This document shows, in pieces, positions 17,201 to 23,389 of a stretch of DNA of 32,186 nucleotides. A program made the position numbers and the translations under genes. The notes under the pieces are model-generated. The model saw nothing but the letters and a program-made list of their open reading frames with translations, did no database searches and was not told the DNA's origin. This DNA comes from Neoroseomonas rubea (GTDB lineage: Bacteria; Pseudomonadota; Alphaproteobacteria; Acetobacterales; Acetobacteraceae): contig NZ_JACADQ010000017.1 of NCBI RefSeq assembly GCF_016106015.1, positions 1 to 32,186 on the forward strand. The letters are read 5' to 3'. Numbering within the stretch: the stretch's first letter is position 1; every line of letters begins with the position of its first letter.

Positions 17201-17937
17201 GCGGCAAGGTCCTGCTCGGCTGCCGCAGGCAGGGGGGGCAGCTGCGCATCGAGGTCTGGGACACCGGCATCGGTATTCCGGACAGCGAGCGCCAGGCCGT
17301 CTTCGAGGAATATCATCAGCTCGGCAATCCGGCGCGCGAGCGCGGCCGGGGCCTCGGGCTCGGCCTGTCGATCGCGCGCCGCATGGCGGAGCTCCTGGGC
17401 CATCGAATCACCGTCCGGTCTTGGCCGGGCAGGGGCTCGGTCTTCGCCGTCGACCTGCCCCTGCCGTCCGGCAAGCCCGTCGCACCCCCCGATCGCGCAC
17501 CCGACGCGATGCCGGCCAGGCCGGTTGAACCCGCCGGCCGCAGCGGCGCCATCCTGGTCGTGGAGGATGATCCGGACCTGCGAGACGCGCTCAGGATCTT
17601 CCTGGAGGATGAGGGCCATCGCGCCATGACGGCGGCGGATGGCGTCATCGCACTCGACATGGTGGCGCAGGGCTTGATCCGGCCGGACCTTGTCCTCGCC
17701 GACTACAACCTGCCGCGCGGAATGACCGGGGTGGAGGTCGCCAGGACGCTGCGCGAGCGGCTGCGCAGCGAGGTGCCGGCCATCATCCTGACCGGCGACA
17801 TCTCGACCGCGACGCTGCGCGACATCGAGCTGCCGCGGTCGGTGCAGCTGCACAAGCCGGTGCGCCTCGAGGGTCTCGCGCGCAGCATCCTGGATCTCCT
17901 GGCGGCGCAGGACGAGAGCCCATCCCACGGCAGATGA
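14224..17937 (+). CDS. CheB-CheR-PAS-histidine kinase-receiver fusion protein
   Basis: A 1237-residue signalling protein. A CheB methylesterase domain (about 20-200) carries the likely triad S29 (GASAGG), H56 (QHLDPDH) and D148 (GTGSDGS). A CheR methyltransferase domain (about 215-480) has the S-adenosylmethionine site WVPGCSTGEEAYSLAM. A long Glu/Gln-rich coiled coil (about 655-735) and a PAS domain (about 735-850) follow. The HisKA domain has phosphoacceptor H872 (ASHDLRQPLQ), and the HATPase domain has NLLSNALKY and GLGLGLSIARRMAE. A C-terminal receiver has D1160 (LADYNLP). No transmembrane segment is seen, so it is cytoplasmic. No chemotaxis genes are nearby, so a non-chemotaxis signalling role is likely. 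The ribosome site is weak. Confidence 0.93.
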   Translation: MPRTRRRVAAGKPAPGLRDDILVVGIGASAGGLDACRRLIEAVVDGSGMALILVQHLDPDHESMLVDLLATHTGLTVCQVVDGMPIERGHLYVIPPGTYLSVGKGALHLTEPAARHGARLPFDFLLHSLAEEMGPRAACVVLSGTGSDGSLGLKAVKQKGGLVIAQDPEEAAYDGMPRSAITTGAVDSVLPAADIPNALMKYIQRKGPASGANVAPPPAGDVLLAIVAFLHETTSHDFRLYKPGTLRRRIERRMSAAAVAPTDMHLYLDKLRHDPVEVEALAKDLLIHVTSFFRDAEVFDLLAEVVIPELVDSAEPGRPLRIWVPGCSTGEEAYSLAMLFQERIAAKGREVKLQIFGSDVDPDAVIAARDGLYPPSIKTDVTPERLARFFTKESAGYRVSSELRASVVFTVQDVLNDAPFSRLDMVSCRNLLIYLSPEAQSKVIALFHFALRPGGILLLGGAETIGSAPGRFEVISKPGRIYRHVGRSRPGELGLIFGAGSVDRPGRQAGKAASAARGTVYGELCRRLVMDAYAPAAVLVDQKQECLYSLGPTDRFLRVPPGAPTQDLLAMAPRSVRNKLRAAIQRALQENGRVSQPGGLIRLDGRTLSFSIDVQPVLSEGERLLLICFVEERAPAPPASRIAAPRDVPRIAELEQELDATRTELQGAIHNLEIANEEQKAISEEALSASEEYQSTNEELLTSKEELQSLNEELTALNTQLQETLERQRTTSNDLQNVLYSTDVATLFLDTELRIRFFTPATKDLVSVIPGDIGRPLSDLNLLASDSDLLADARKVLRTRKPIEREIMTRGTTWYSRRILPYRTQDDGVEGVVITFVDITERRLAAQRLEEAKRQAEYANGVKSRFLAAASHDLRQPLQTLTLLQGLLTKSAEGDKTHDLVMRLGETLSAMSGMLKTLLDINQIEAGTIRPEIVRFPVNDLLDRLRGEFAYHAEAQRLGFRVVPCGLVIESDPRLLEQILRNLLSNALKYTRRGKVLLGCRRQGGQLRIEVWDTGIGIPDSERQAVFEEYHQLGNPARERGRGLGLGLSIARRMAELLGHRITVRSWPGRGSVFAVDLPLPSGKPVAPPDRAPDAMPARPVEPAGRSGAILVVEDDPDLRDALRIFLEDEGHRAMTAADGVIALDMVAQGLIRPDLVLADYNLPRGMTGVEVARTLRERLRSEVPAIILTGDISTATLRDIELPRSVQLHKPVRLEGLARSILDLLAAQDESPSHGR

Positions 17938-17950
17938 GGCGCCGCTAAGG

Positions 17951-19768
17951 TCAGCGCCCGTAGCCTTCGCGCAGCAGGTCGACGACGGGCAGCGGCCGGG
18001 CGCGCGGCGCCATCGCCGCCTGGCGCCGCGCATAGACCTCCTGCAGCAGCACTTCGCCATCGGCGGCACGCGTCAGCGTCAGGCGCCGGTTGAAGGTCTC
18101 CGCCGATCCCGGATGGCGCCCGACCAGGACGATGCCGGAACCCGGCAGCCGTTCCACCAGCAGTCCGAGCATGAGGTCGGCAGTGAGCGGGTCGAGCGCA
18201 TCCGTCGCGTCGCCGAGCACGATCCAGTCGGGACGCAGCAGGAGCAGCCGCGCGAAGGACAAGCATTGCAGCTCCGCCGCGCTCAGGTTGCGGGCCCAGT
18301 CGGACGCCTCGTCCAGGCGGTCGGACAGGTGCCCCAGGCCGACGCTGTCGAGCGCCGCCGCGAGGTCCGCATCCGTGGTCCGTGTCGTGCCTTCCGAGAA
18401 GGCGATGGCCCGGCGCAGCGTGCCCTCCGGCAGGAAGGGCCGCGGGCCGACGGCGATCATGTCCGCATCGGCCGGCAGGTCCACCCGGCCTCGCCCCCAG
18501 GGCCAGATTCCGGCGAGCACGCGGAACAGCGCGCCCGCCGCCTCCGGATCGCCATCCACCAGCACGTGCTCGCCCGGCGCCACTTCGAGCGTGAGCCCTG
18601 ACAGCATGGCCGTCCCGTCGGGTGCAGCGACCCAGAGATCCCGGACGCCGAGCCGGGAGGTCGAGGCGCGGTCGAGGTTGATCGCCGTCTCCCCGGCACG
18701 TGCCGCCTCCAGAGCGACGACGCGGATCGCCTCGTCGAGCAGCAGGACCCGCTCCACCGAGGCGCGCCATTCCGCGATGCGTGCCAGGTTGTCGACCGGC
18801 CAGGAGAGCGCCGCCGTGACCTGCTGGAAGGCCTGCCCCGACTGCATCAGCCTGCCTAGGGACAGCGCGCCTTCGAGGAACCGCGGCGTGCCCACCAGGA
18901 TGGGCAGCACGGCGGCCAGGGCCACGTAGCCGGAGGAGAAGGCGAGGAGGCGCGCGAGCCCCATGGACTGGTCGCGCCAGGATTGCGCGATTGCCTCGAA
19001 GGTGGAGGACAGGCGACCCCGCTCCATCGCCTCGCCGCGCGCGATCGCGATCGGCTCCGCGTTCTCATGCGCGCGCATCAGGCCGAAGCGAAAATTTGCT
19101 TCCTTGGTCTGCCGCGTGTCGGTGGCGCGGACGAGCGGCCGCCCCAGGAAATAGGCTATGACCGCGCCCATGCCGGCGTAGCCGAAGGCCAGCGCGACGA
19201 GATGCCCGGGCATGCCGACGCCCAGCACGCTGATCCAGCCGGACAGCGACCAGAGGATGCCGACGAAGGTAATGAGCAGGAGGACGCAGTAGAACAGGCT
19301 GCTGGCGAGATCGATCGCGGCCTCCGTCGCGATGCGGATATCCTCGGCGATGCGCCCGTCGGGATTGGCGTGATCGCCCGGGATCAGGTTGGCCTGGTAG
19401 TGCCTTGCATCCGCCATCCAGTCGCCGATGACCCGCGCCGTCAGCCATCGCCGCCAGTCGAGCTGCAGGTGACGGTGAATGACCATGTGCGCCGTATTGG
19501 CCGACATGACCCCAAGGATGATCATCGCGAAGATGCCGATCTGCGCCATGGCGCTCTCGGTCGAGCGCCGTTCCAGCGCGTCGAACAGGTCGGCGCTCCA
19601 GATATTGAGGCGGATCGCCAGCGCCACCTGCACGATGCCGAGCACCGCGAGCGAGAGCGTGAGCAGGCGCGGCCGCCACTGCGCCCTGCCCGTCCAGTAG
19701 GGGCCCGACAGGTTCACGAAGTCGCGGAAGAACTGCTGCGGATGGCTAGGTCCGCCAATGCCGCTCAT
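17951..19768 (-). CDS. SbmA/BacA/ABCD-like transporter with a degenerate ATPase domain
   Basis: A 605-residue protein with an ABC_membrane_2 transmembrane domain (about 15-290, as in SbmA/BacA, YddA and peroxisomal ABCD transporters) and a C-terminal domain folded like an ABC ATPase (about 370-570). Its catalytic motifs are all altered: the Walker A loop is DGDPEAAGA, with A411 in place of lysine; the Q-loop glutamine is P442; the signature LSGGE is LSAAE (495-499); the Walker B aspartate is G519 and the catalytic Glu is D520; the switch histidine is R551. The frame is intact and flanking residues (LAGIWP, GTLRRAI, ATDALD) are well kept, so this is a non-catalytic domain and not a random wreck. 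ATP-independent, perhaps proton-driven transport as in SbmA is inference. It is convergent with the hybrid kinase, 13 bases apart. Confidence 0.88.
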   Translation of the reverse strand: MSGIGGPSHPQQFFRDFVNLSGPYWTGRAQWRPRLLTLSLAVLGIVQVALAIRLNIWSADLFDALERRSTESAMAQIGIFAMIILGVMSANTAHMVIHRHLQLDWRRWLTARVIGDWMADARHYQANLIPGDHANPDGRIAEDIRIATEAAIDLASSLFYCVLLLITFVGILWSLSGWISVLGVGMPGHLVALAFGYAGMGAVIAYFLGRPLVRATDTRQTKEANFRFGLMRAHENAEPIAIARGEAMERGRLSSTFEAIAQSWRDQSMGLARLLAFSSGYVALAAVLPILVGTPRFLEGALSLGRLMQSGQAFQQVTAALSWPVDNLARIAEWRASVERVLLLDEAIRVVALEAARAGETAINLDRASTSRLGVRDLWVAAPDGTAMLSGLTLEVAPGEHVLVDGDPEAAGALFRVLAGIWPWGRGRVDLPADADMIAVGPRPFLPEGTLRRAIAFSEGTTRTTDADLAAALDSVGLGHLSDRLDEASDWARNLSAAELQCLSFARLLLLRPDWIVLGDATDALDPLTADLMLGLLVERLPGSGIVLVGRHPGSAETFNRRLTLTRAADGEVLLQEVYARRQAAMAPRARPLPVVDLLREGYGR

Positions 19769-19870
19769 TGTCGTCCCCCTTTCCGCATCACGCCGACCGC
19801 GGGAGACGCCCTTTCAACGCCTTCAACGCCTTCGACGCGAACCGCGCATCGGCGCGCCGCGGCCGGCCCG

Positions 19871-20572
19871 TCACAGGATCGTGCCGAACATCATGCCGAT
19901 GCCCGCGGTGACCGCCATGGCCAACGCCCCCCAGAAGGTGACGCGCAGTGTCGCGCGCAGCACGCCCGCGCCACCGGCCCAGGCGGCGACGGCGCCGAGC
20001 AGCGCGAGGAAGACCAACGACGCCGCGGAGACGATGGCAACCAGCGCACCGGGCGGCGACATCACCACCATCAACAGGGGCATGGCCGCGCCGACCGCGA
20101 AGGTCGCGGCCGACGTCATCGCCGCCTGGACCGGCCGTGCCGTCATCATCTCGGAGATGCCGAGTTCGTCGCGCGCATGCGCGCCGAGCGCATCATGCGC
20201 CATCAATTGCCGGGCGACCTCCCGCGCCACGGACGGCTCGACGCCGCGCCCCGCGTAGATCGCGGAGAGTTCGTCGAGTTCCGCATCCGTGCCCGCCCCG
20301 AGTTCCCGACGCTCGCGCGCGAGATCGGCCTGCTCGGTGTCGGACTGCGAACTGACCGAGACGTATTCCCCGGCTGCCATGGACATGGCGCCGGCGACCA
20401 GGCCCGCGACACCGGCGATCAGCACGTCGCTCCGCGCTGCGGCGGCCGCCGCCACGCCGACGATCAGGCTGGCCGTGGAGACGATGCCGTCATTGGCGCC
20501 GAGAACGGCCGCCCGCAGCCAGCCGATCCGGTCCACGAGGTGCCGTTCCGGATGCACGCGAAGTCGGCTCAT
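19871..20572 (-). CDS. VIT/CCC1-family membrane transporter
   Basis: A 233-residue protein of the VIT1/CCC1 family, which moves iron or manganese across membranes. It has the hallmark LGANDGIVSTASLIVGV in the first helix and AGAMSMAAGEYVSVSSQSD in the second. A charged cytosolic metal-binding stretch with Glu-rich helices follows (about 75-140). Three more hydrophobic segments lie in the C-terminal half. The start at 20572 has a GAGGAAGG ribosome site. The frame is open further upstream, but that part covers the neighbouring small gene. It may store or detoxify iron under stress, fitting the stress genes around it. That role is inference from context. Confidence 0.9.
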   Translation of the reverse strand: MSRLRVHPERHLVDRIGWLRAAVLGANDGIVSTASLIVGVAAAAAARSDVLIAGVAGLVAGAMSMAAGEYVSVSSQSDTEQADLARERRELGAGTDAELDELSAIYAGRGVEPSVAREVARQLMAHDALGAHARDELGISEMMTARPVQAAMTSAATFAVGAAMPLLMVVMSPPGALVAIVSAASLVFLALLGAVAAWAGGAGVLRATLRVTFWGALAMAVTAGIGMMFGTIL

Positions 20573-20627
20573 GCGCTGGACCTTCCTCGACGTTCCTGCG
20601 GCGGCCTGTGGGCGCCGCGGAGCGCCG

Positions 20628-20771
20628 CTATCTCTCCTGGATCGAGACGCCGCGGCCGCCGATGGTGATGTCGACGCCCGAGCGGTGCCGCTCCTGGTAG
20701 AACCAGTAGCCGAGGACTCCCGCGCCGATCCCGAGCACACCGATCGCGATGATGAGCATGTTGCGATTCAT
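20628..20771 (-). CDS. 47-residue membrane-anchored small protein
   Basis: A 47-codon frame from ATG at 20771 to TAG at 20628. It has one N-terminal transmembrane helix (NMLIIAIGVLGIGAGVLGYW), a short charged stretch (YQERHRSG) and a small beta-like end (VDITIGGRGVSIQER). The pattern of a helix, E-x-R-x-x-G and then V-[ED]-I-x-I-G is familiar from short proteins in rhizobia and Methylobacterium, from memory. I know of no function. An AAGAGACG stretch lies just before the ATG. It lies between the DUF3309 gene and the VIT gene on the same strand. Confidence 0.72.
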   Translation of the reverse strand: MNRNMLIIAIGVLGIGAGVLGYWFYQERHRSGVDITIGGRGVSIQER

Positions 20772-20875
20772 CGTCTCTTGCCGCCTTCAGCTTTGGGGCG
20801 CGGACGCGTGCTGTGTCCGTGCAGCCCGTTGTTCGTCCGGTGGATGGTCCGCGCGCGGCGCCCGCCTTCGCGTCG

Positions 20876-21040
20876 TCAGAGCCGCCCCATCAGCACCAGG
20901 ATCAGGACGACGACCAGGACCGTTCCCAGCACGCCGACGCCGCCATGGCCGAAGCCGTAGCCGTAGCCGCCGACGACGCCGGTGAAGCCGCCGAGCAGCG
21001 CGATGACGAGGATGATGAGCAGGATCATTCCAAGCGACAT
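20876..21040 (-). CDS. DUF3309-type small hydrophobic protein
   Basis: A 54-residue protein with an N-terminal hydrophobic helix (MSLGMILLIILVIALLGG), a Gly/Tyr-rich middle (GGYGYGFGHGGVG) and a C-terminal helix ending LVLMGRL. This is the DUF3309 pattern: MSLGTILLI start, Gly/Tyr/Trp-rich turn, LLLLGR end. Members are short membrane proteins of unknown role and common in proteobacteria. The ATG at 21040 is preceded by AAGGAG at good spacing. An in-frame ATG at 21061 exists but would add a charged tail before the helix. It is probably transcribed alone, between the hairpin at 21139 and the next small gene. Confidence 0.82.
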   Translation of the reverse strand: MSLGMILLIILVIALLGGFTGVVGGYGYGFGHGGVGVLGTVLVVVLILVLMGRL

Positions 21041-21138
21041 GAGGTCTTCTCCTTGATGCACGTTCGTGCCGGCGTTCGCTTTTCGGCCGGGCCAGCCTGC
21101 CAGCCTGCGCTGCGGCCGCCCCGGCAGCTGATTCGTCG

Positions 21139-21160
21139 CCGCGCCGCGGTCGCGGCGCGG
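21139..21160 (-). terminator. GC-rich hairpin after the glycine-zipper gene
   Basis: CCGCGCCGC (21139-21147) pairs perfectly with GCGGCGCGG (21152-21160) around a four-base loop, ten bases past the stop at 21170 on the minus strand. No T run follows. It probably ends the Rap1a-glycine zipper transcript. Confidence 0.5.
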
Positions 21161-21169
21161 GGGCGTTCG

Positions 21170-21409
21170 TCAGTAGTAGGACTGCCGCGACCGCTGCGAC
21201 TGGTCGTAGAGGTAGCCGCCGACGCCGCCGACGCCGGCGCCGAGCAGCGCGCCCATCCCGGCATTGCCGCTGAAGGATCCGGCGATGCCGCCGAGGGCGG
21301 CGCCACCCAGGGCGCCGATGCCGACATTCCGCTGCGTTGGCGTCATCTCGGCGCAGGCGGACAAGCCAAGGCCGGCCAGGAGCATGAGAGCAAGTCGCGT
21401 CGAGCGCAT
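21170..21409 (-). CDS. Glycine-zipper outer-membrane-type lipoprotein
   Basis: A 79-residue lipoprotein. The signal ends in lipobox LSAC with lipidated Cys19. The mature part is a glycine zipper (about 28-66: GIGALGGAALGGIAGSF, GMGALLGAGVGGVGGYL) able to form two packed helices in a membrane, and it ends in a polar Ser/Gln/Tyr tail. It resembles YMGG-like/Gly-zipper lipoproteins of the 17 kDa antigen type, associated with envelope stress. It starts 16 bases after the Rap1a/Tai-type gene on the same strand, so both probably share a transcript. Its tail motif YLYDQSQ is echoed in the Tyr-rich lipoprotein at 22008-22289. Confidence 0.82.
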   Translation of the reverse strand: MRSTRLALMLLAGLGLSACAEMTPTQRNVGIGALGGAALGGIAGSFSGNAGMGALLGAGVGGVGGYLYDQSQRSRQSYY

Positions 21410-21425
21410 GGTCGTCTCCCGTATC

Positions 21426-21875
21426 TCAGCGCGTGCTGCGCGGGTTGCGGGCGGGCGCGCCCGCCGGGCAGGGGAAGTTCGCCTGCGCCCAGCGCAGGAG
21501 ACCATCGAGCGCCGGCTCGTTGCCGTAGCGCGGGTTCTCCCGGGTCCAGGCGGCGAAGGCGACGCCGGACTGCGCGACCGTCGGGCCCGGCACCGGCACG
21601 CAGAAGAGCGGCCTGGCCGGTCCGCCCCGCGGATAGAGCAGCGTGTGGTACTGCCCGAAGCTGGTGAGGAAGCCCTGACAGTAGGCGATGGCCTCGAGCC
21701 GTGGCACGCCGCTCCAGGTGGGATCGCAGATGGCCGCAAGGTCATTAGCCGTCTGCGCCTGGGTGACGATGGCCGGAGTCCCCGGCGCCGGCGTGCCCTG
21801 GGCCATGGCGCGTGGCGCCAGGGCGGCTGTGCCTGACAGCGCGACAGCCAGTGCAAGTGCAGTCACTGCTCGCAT
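21426..21875 (-). CDS. Rap1a/Tai-family exported protein
   Basis: A 149-residue exported protein. A signal peptide ends near AMAQ (about residue 26), and a Rap1a/Tai-like domain follows (about 43-137) with the family pattern of four cysteines: C50 and C66 (AYCQGFLTSF), C92 (LFCVPVPGPT) and C136 (NFPC). These could form two disulfides in the periplasm. The stretch FAAWTRENPRYGNEPALDGL is also typical. Rap1a and Tai were first described as immunity proteins against type VI secreted amidases. No such toxin or secretion gene is in the window, and many alphaproteobacteria have stand-alone members, so an immunity role is unproven. A GGAGGAG ribosome site precedes the ATG at 21875. Confidence 0.8.
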   Translation of the reverse strand: MRAVTALALAVALSGTAALAPRAMAQGTPAPGTPAIVTQAQTANDLAAICDPTWSGVPRLEAIAYCQGFLTSFGQYHTLLYPRGGPARPLFCVPVPGPTVAQSGVAFAAWTRENPRYGNEPALDGLLRWAQANFPCPAGAPARNPRSTR

Positions 21876-22007
21876 GATGATCTCCTCCAGTTGTGCGGGG
21901 ATCGCAAGCCTGGCTCAGCCCCGTCCCGCGTTGCGGCCTTGGTGGCGTGCCATCGACGGATGGCGTCTGCTGCGGCCAGCCATCCACACGCGCTGGCGCC
22001 GTCCCGG

Positions 22008-22289
22008 TCAGAAATTCCGACGATTGTCGTGGCCGGGCCGGTTGTACCGATTGCGGTAGTTGCCCTGGTCCGGGTACCGGTAGCCGCGCTGCCACGACGA
22101 TTGCGACTGGTTGTAGAGGTAGGGCGTGGAGCCCTGGGGATAGGCGTAGGGCGCGGTGAAGCGCGCATCGCCGCTGTAGGCGCCGTAGGGCTGCTGCTGG
22201 TAGTATCCGTCGCGCACCCCGACGCAGGCCGAGAGCCCGACGCCGGCCAGGACCAGGATCGCGAGGCGCGTCGCGCGCTTGACGATCAT
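22008..22289 (-). CDS. Tyr/Gln-rich small lipoprotein
   Basis: A 93-residue protein with a lipoprotein signal (VKRATRLAILVLAGVGLSAC, lipidated Cys22). The low-complexity mature part is rich in Tyr, Gln, Asn, Arg and Gly (YYQQQPYGAYSGD, YLYNQSQSSWQRGYRYP, NRYNRPGHDNRRNF). I recognise no domain. Such tails suggest an unfolded surface or wall-facing segment. The ATG at 22289 has a purine-rich AAGG immediately before it, closer than usual. The candidate stress promoter is about 160 bases upstream, which would leave a long leader. The frame is open to 22511, but without a signal peptide or protein-like content. Confidence 0.7.
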   Translation of the reverse strand: MIVKRATRLAILVLAGVGLSACVGVRDGYYQQQPYGAYSGDARFTAPYAYPQGSTPYLYNQSQSSWQRGYRYPDQGNYRNRYNRPGHDNRRNF

Positions 22290-22450
22290 CCTTGGTGATA
22301 GGACGGGCCTTGCCCCTCGCCGCTCGCGATCGCCCGCGCTGGGCGACACCCGACACCACGCCACGGCTCCGACCTGCATCGGTGAATTCCTTCTGCCTGG
22401 CGTCGGAGGCGCCATCCGAAGTCGGTGCCGCGCGATGCCTGCCGCGTTGA

Positions 22451-22475
22451 AACGCCGGCAATCCCGCCTGGTTTC
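22451..22475 (-). promoter_or_regulatory. Candidate EcfG-type stress promoter for the Tyr-rich lipoprotein
   Basis: Minus strand: GAAAC (22475-22471), a 16-base spacer, CGTT (22454-22451). The gene starts at 22289, so the leader would be about 155 bases. The 305-base gap 22290-22594 holds this site and the terminator at 22543-22572, but no gene I can support. Confidence 0.4.
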
Positions 22476-22542
22476 AGGTTGTCGTCGAATTTCTTCGTTC
22501 CGCCCGGACACATGCTCGTGGCGGGCGACGCGCCATGGCGAC

Positions 22543-22572
22543 GGGCGGCGCGGGATCGTCTCCGCGCCGCCC
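22543..22572 (-). terminator. Hairpin after the PRC-barrel gene
   Basis: GGGCGGCGCGG (22543-22553) and CCGCGCCGCCC (22562-22572) form a perfect 11-base-pair stem with an eight-base loop, 22 bases past the stop at 22595 on the minus strand. It is a likely terminator, though without a T run. Confidence 0.6.
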
Positions 22573-22594
22573 GCCCTTCACCTGGCGACCAGGT

Positions 22595-23239
22595 TCACCG
22601 CGCCTGGAGCTCGGAGTACTGGAAGGCGGGACGGGTCTGCAGGATGTCCTTCGTCGCGCCGGGCAGCACAAGGTGTTCGTTGCCGGCGTTCCAGCGGAGA
22701 TCCGCCAGGGGCACGGTGATCAGCCGCCCACCCATGCCGAGGAACCCGCCGACCTGCACGACGGCCAGCGGATAGCCGGTGGCAGGCATGGCCGGTGCCG
22801 CTGCGCTCGGGGCCGTCGCGGGTGCGGGTGCGGGTGCGGGTGTCGGCGGGGTCGCGGGCGTCGCAGCCGTCGGTGCCGCGGCACCCTGGGATGCGCTCGG
22901 CGCCGGCATCGGCGCCGGCGTTACCGCCACCCGCGTCGTCGGGGCGCTGGCGGAGGGGAACAGCAGAATGTCTTCCACCTCGCCGATCTTCTCCTCGCGC
23001 TCATTGTAGATCGTGCTGCCGATCAGCTGGCTCAGCCGAGGGCGCAGCATGACCGTGGTGCCGGCCGTCGCGGTGAAGAGCGGAACGAGCGCCGGACGCG
23101 TCGCAGCGGGACTGCTGGCGGCGGGCGGGCTCGTCGGCGTCGGGCTCGTCTGCGCGAGCGCGAGCATCGGCACGACGATCAGGCCGGCCGCGAGCGTCAT
23201 CGGGATCATGGGAAGTCGGAAATCATGAAGCGAGTTCAT
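22595..23239 (-). CDS. Exported PRC-barrel protein interrupted by a Pro/Ala-rich insert
   Basis: A 214-residue protein with a signal peptide (hydrophobic core ending near ALAQ, about residue 30). The first half of a PRC-barrel is seen (LSQLIGSTIYNEREEKIGEV, about 69-88). A run of about 60 residues made almost only of Ala, Pro, Thr and Ser follows (about 97-155). The second half (YPLAVVQVGGFLGMGGRLIT and VPLADLRW) comes after it. PRC-barrel proteins of this exported type are common in alphaproteobacterial stress and envelope clusters; function unknown. The insert contains a six-base tandem repeat (22818-22841). A second possible start, MIPMTLAAG, lies 11 codons in. A candidate stress promoter lies about 65 bases upstream and a terminator follows. 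Confidence 0.82.
   Translation of the reverse strand: MNSLHDFRLPMIPMTLAAGLIVVPMLALAQTSPTPTSPPAASSPAATRPALVPLFTATAGTTVMLRPRLSQLIGSTIYNEREEKIGEVEDILLFPSASAPTTRVAVTPAPMPAPSASQGAAAPTAATPATPPTPAPAPAPATAPSAAAPAMPATGYPLAVVQVGGFLGMGGRLITVPLADLRWNAGNEHLVLPGATKDILQTRPAFQYSELQAR
22818..22841. repeat. Four tandem GCGGGT hexamers inside the PRC-barrel gene
   Basis: GCGGGT repeats four times without error at 22818-22841. On the coding strand this encodes alternating Pro-Ala pairs. Because the unit is six bases, gain or loss of copies would lengthen or shorten the linker without breaking the frame. Confidence 0.85.
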
Positions 23240-23304
23240 GGTCGATTCCTTCTTGTGCGTTGCGGGGGGAAGCGCACTGGAGAACCTGCAGTGCCGTTCG
23301 CGAC

Positions 23305-23329
23305 AACGCCGCGCAGGTCGGGGAGTTGC
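23305..23329 (-). promoter_or_regulatory. Candidate EcfG-type stress promoter for the PRC-barrel gene
   Basis: Minus strand: GCAAC (23329-23325), a 16-base spacer, CGTT (23308-23305), about 65 bases before the start at 23239. The DUF1328 terminator lies immediately upstream, so this is a clean start-of-transcript position. Confidence 0.5.
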
Positions 23330-23330
23330 G

Positions 23331-23363
23331 CCGGCCCCGCCGCGAGGGCGTTGGCGGGGCCGG
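23331..23363 (-). terminator. Hairpin after the DUF1328 gene
   Basis: CCGGCCCCGCC (23331-23341) pairs perfectly with GGCGGGGCCGG (23353-23363) around an 11-base loop, 26 bases past the stop at 23390 on the minus strand. It separates DUF1328 transcription from the PRC-barrel promoter. Confidence 0.6.
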
Positions 23364-23389
23364 CGCGGCCGGTCAGCGCGATGGCGGGA

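Noticed and set aside
15160-18069. A 969-codon open frame on the minus strand
   Set aside because: It is antisense to the CheB-CheR-kinase gene, has shadow-type composition and no domain; the plus-strand gene has clear catalytic motifs.
17951-19768. The degenerate ATPase domain as a sequencing-error artefact
   Set aside because: The frame is continuous over 605 residues, all changes are substitutions in frame, and flanking conserved residues are kept.
19805-19835. Short repeat CTTCAACGC near the transporter start as a regulatory repeat
   Set aside because: Only two to three imperfect copies in GC-rich DNA; no -35-like element at proper distance from its AACG.
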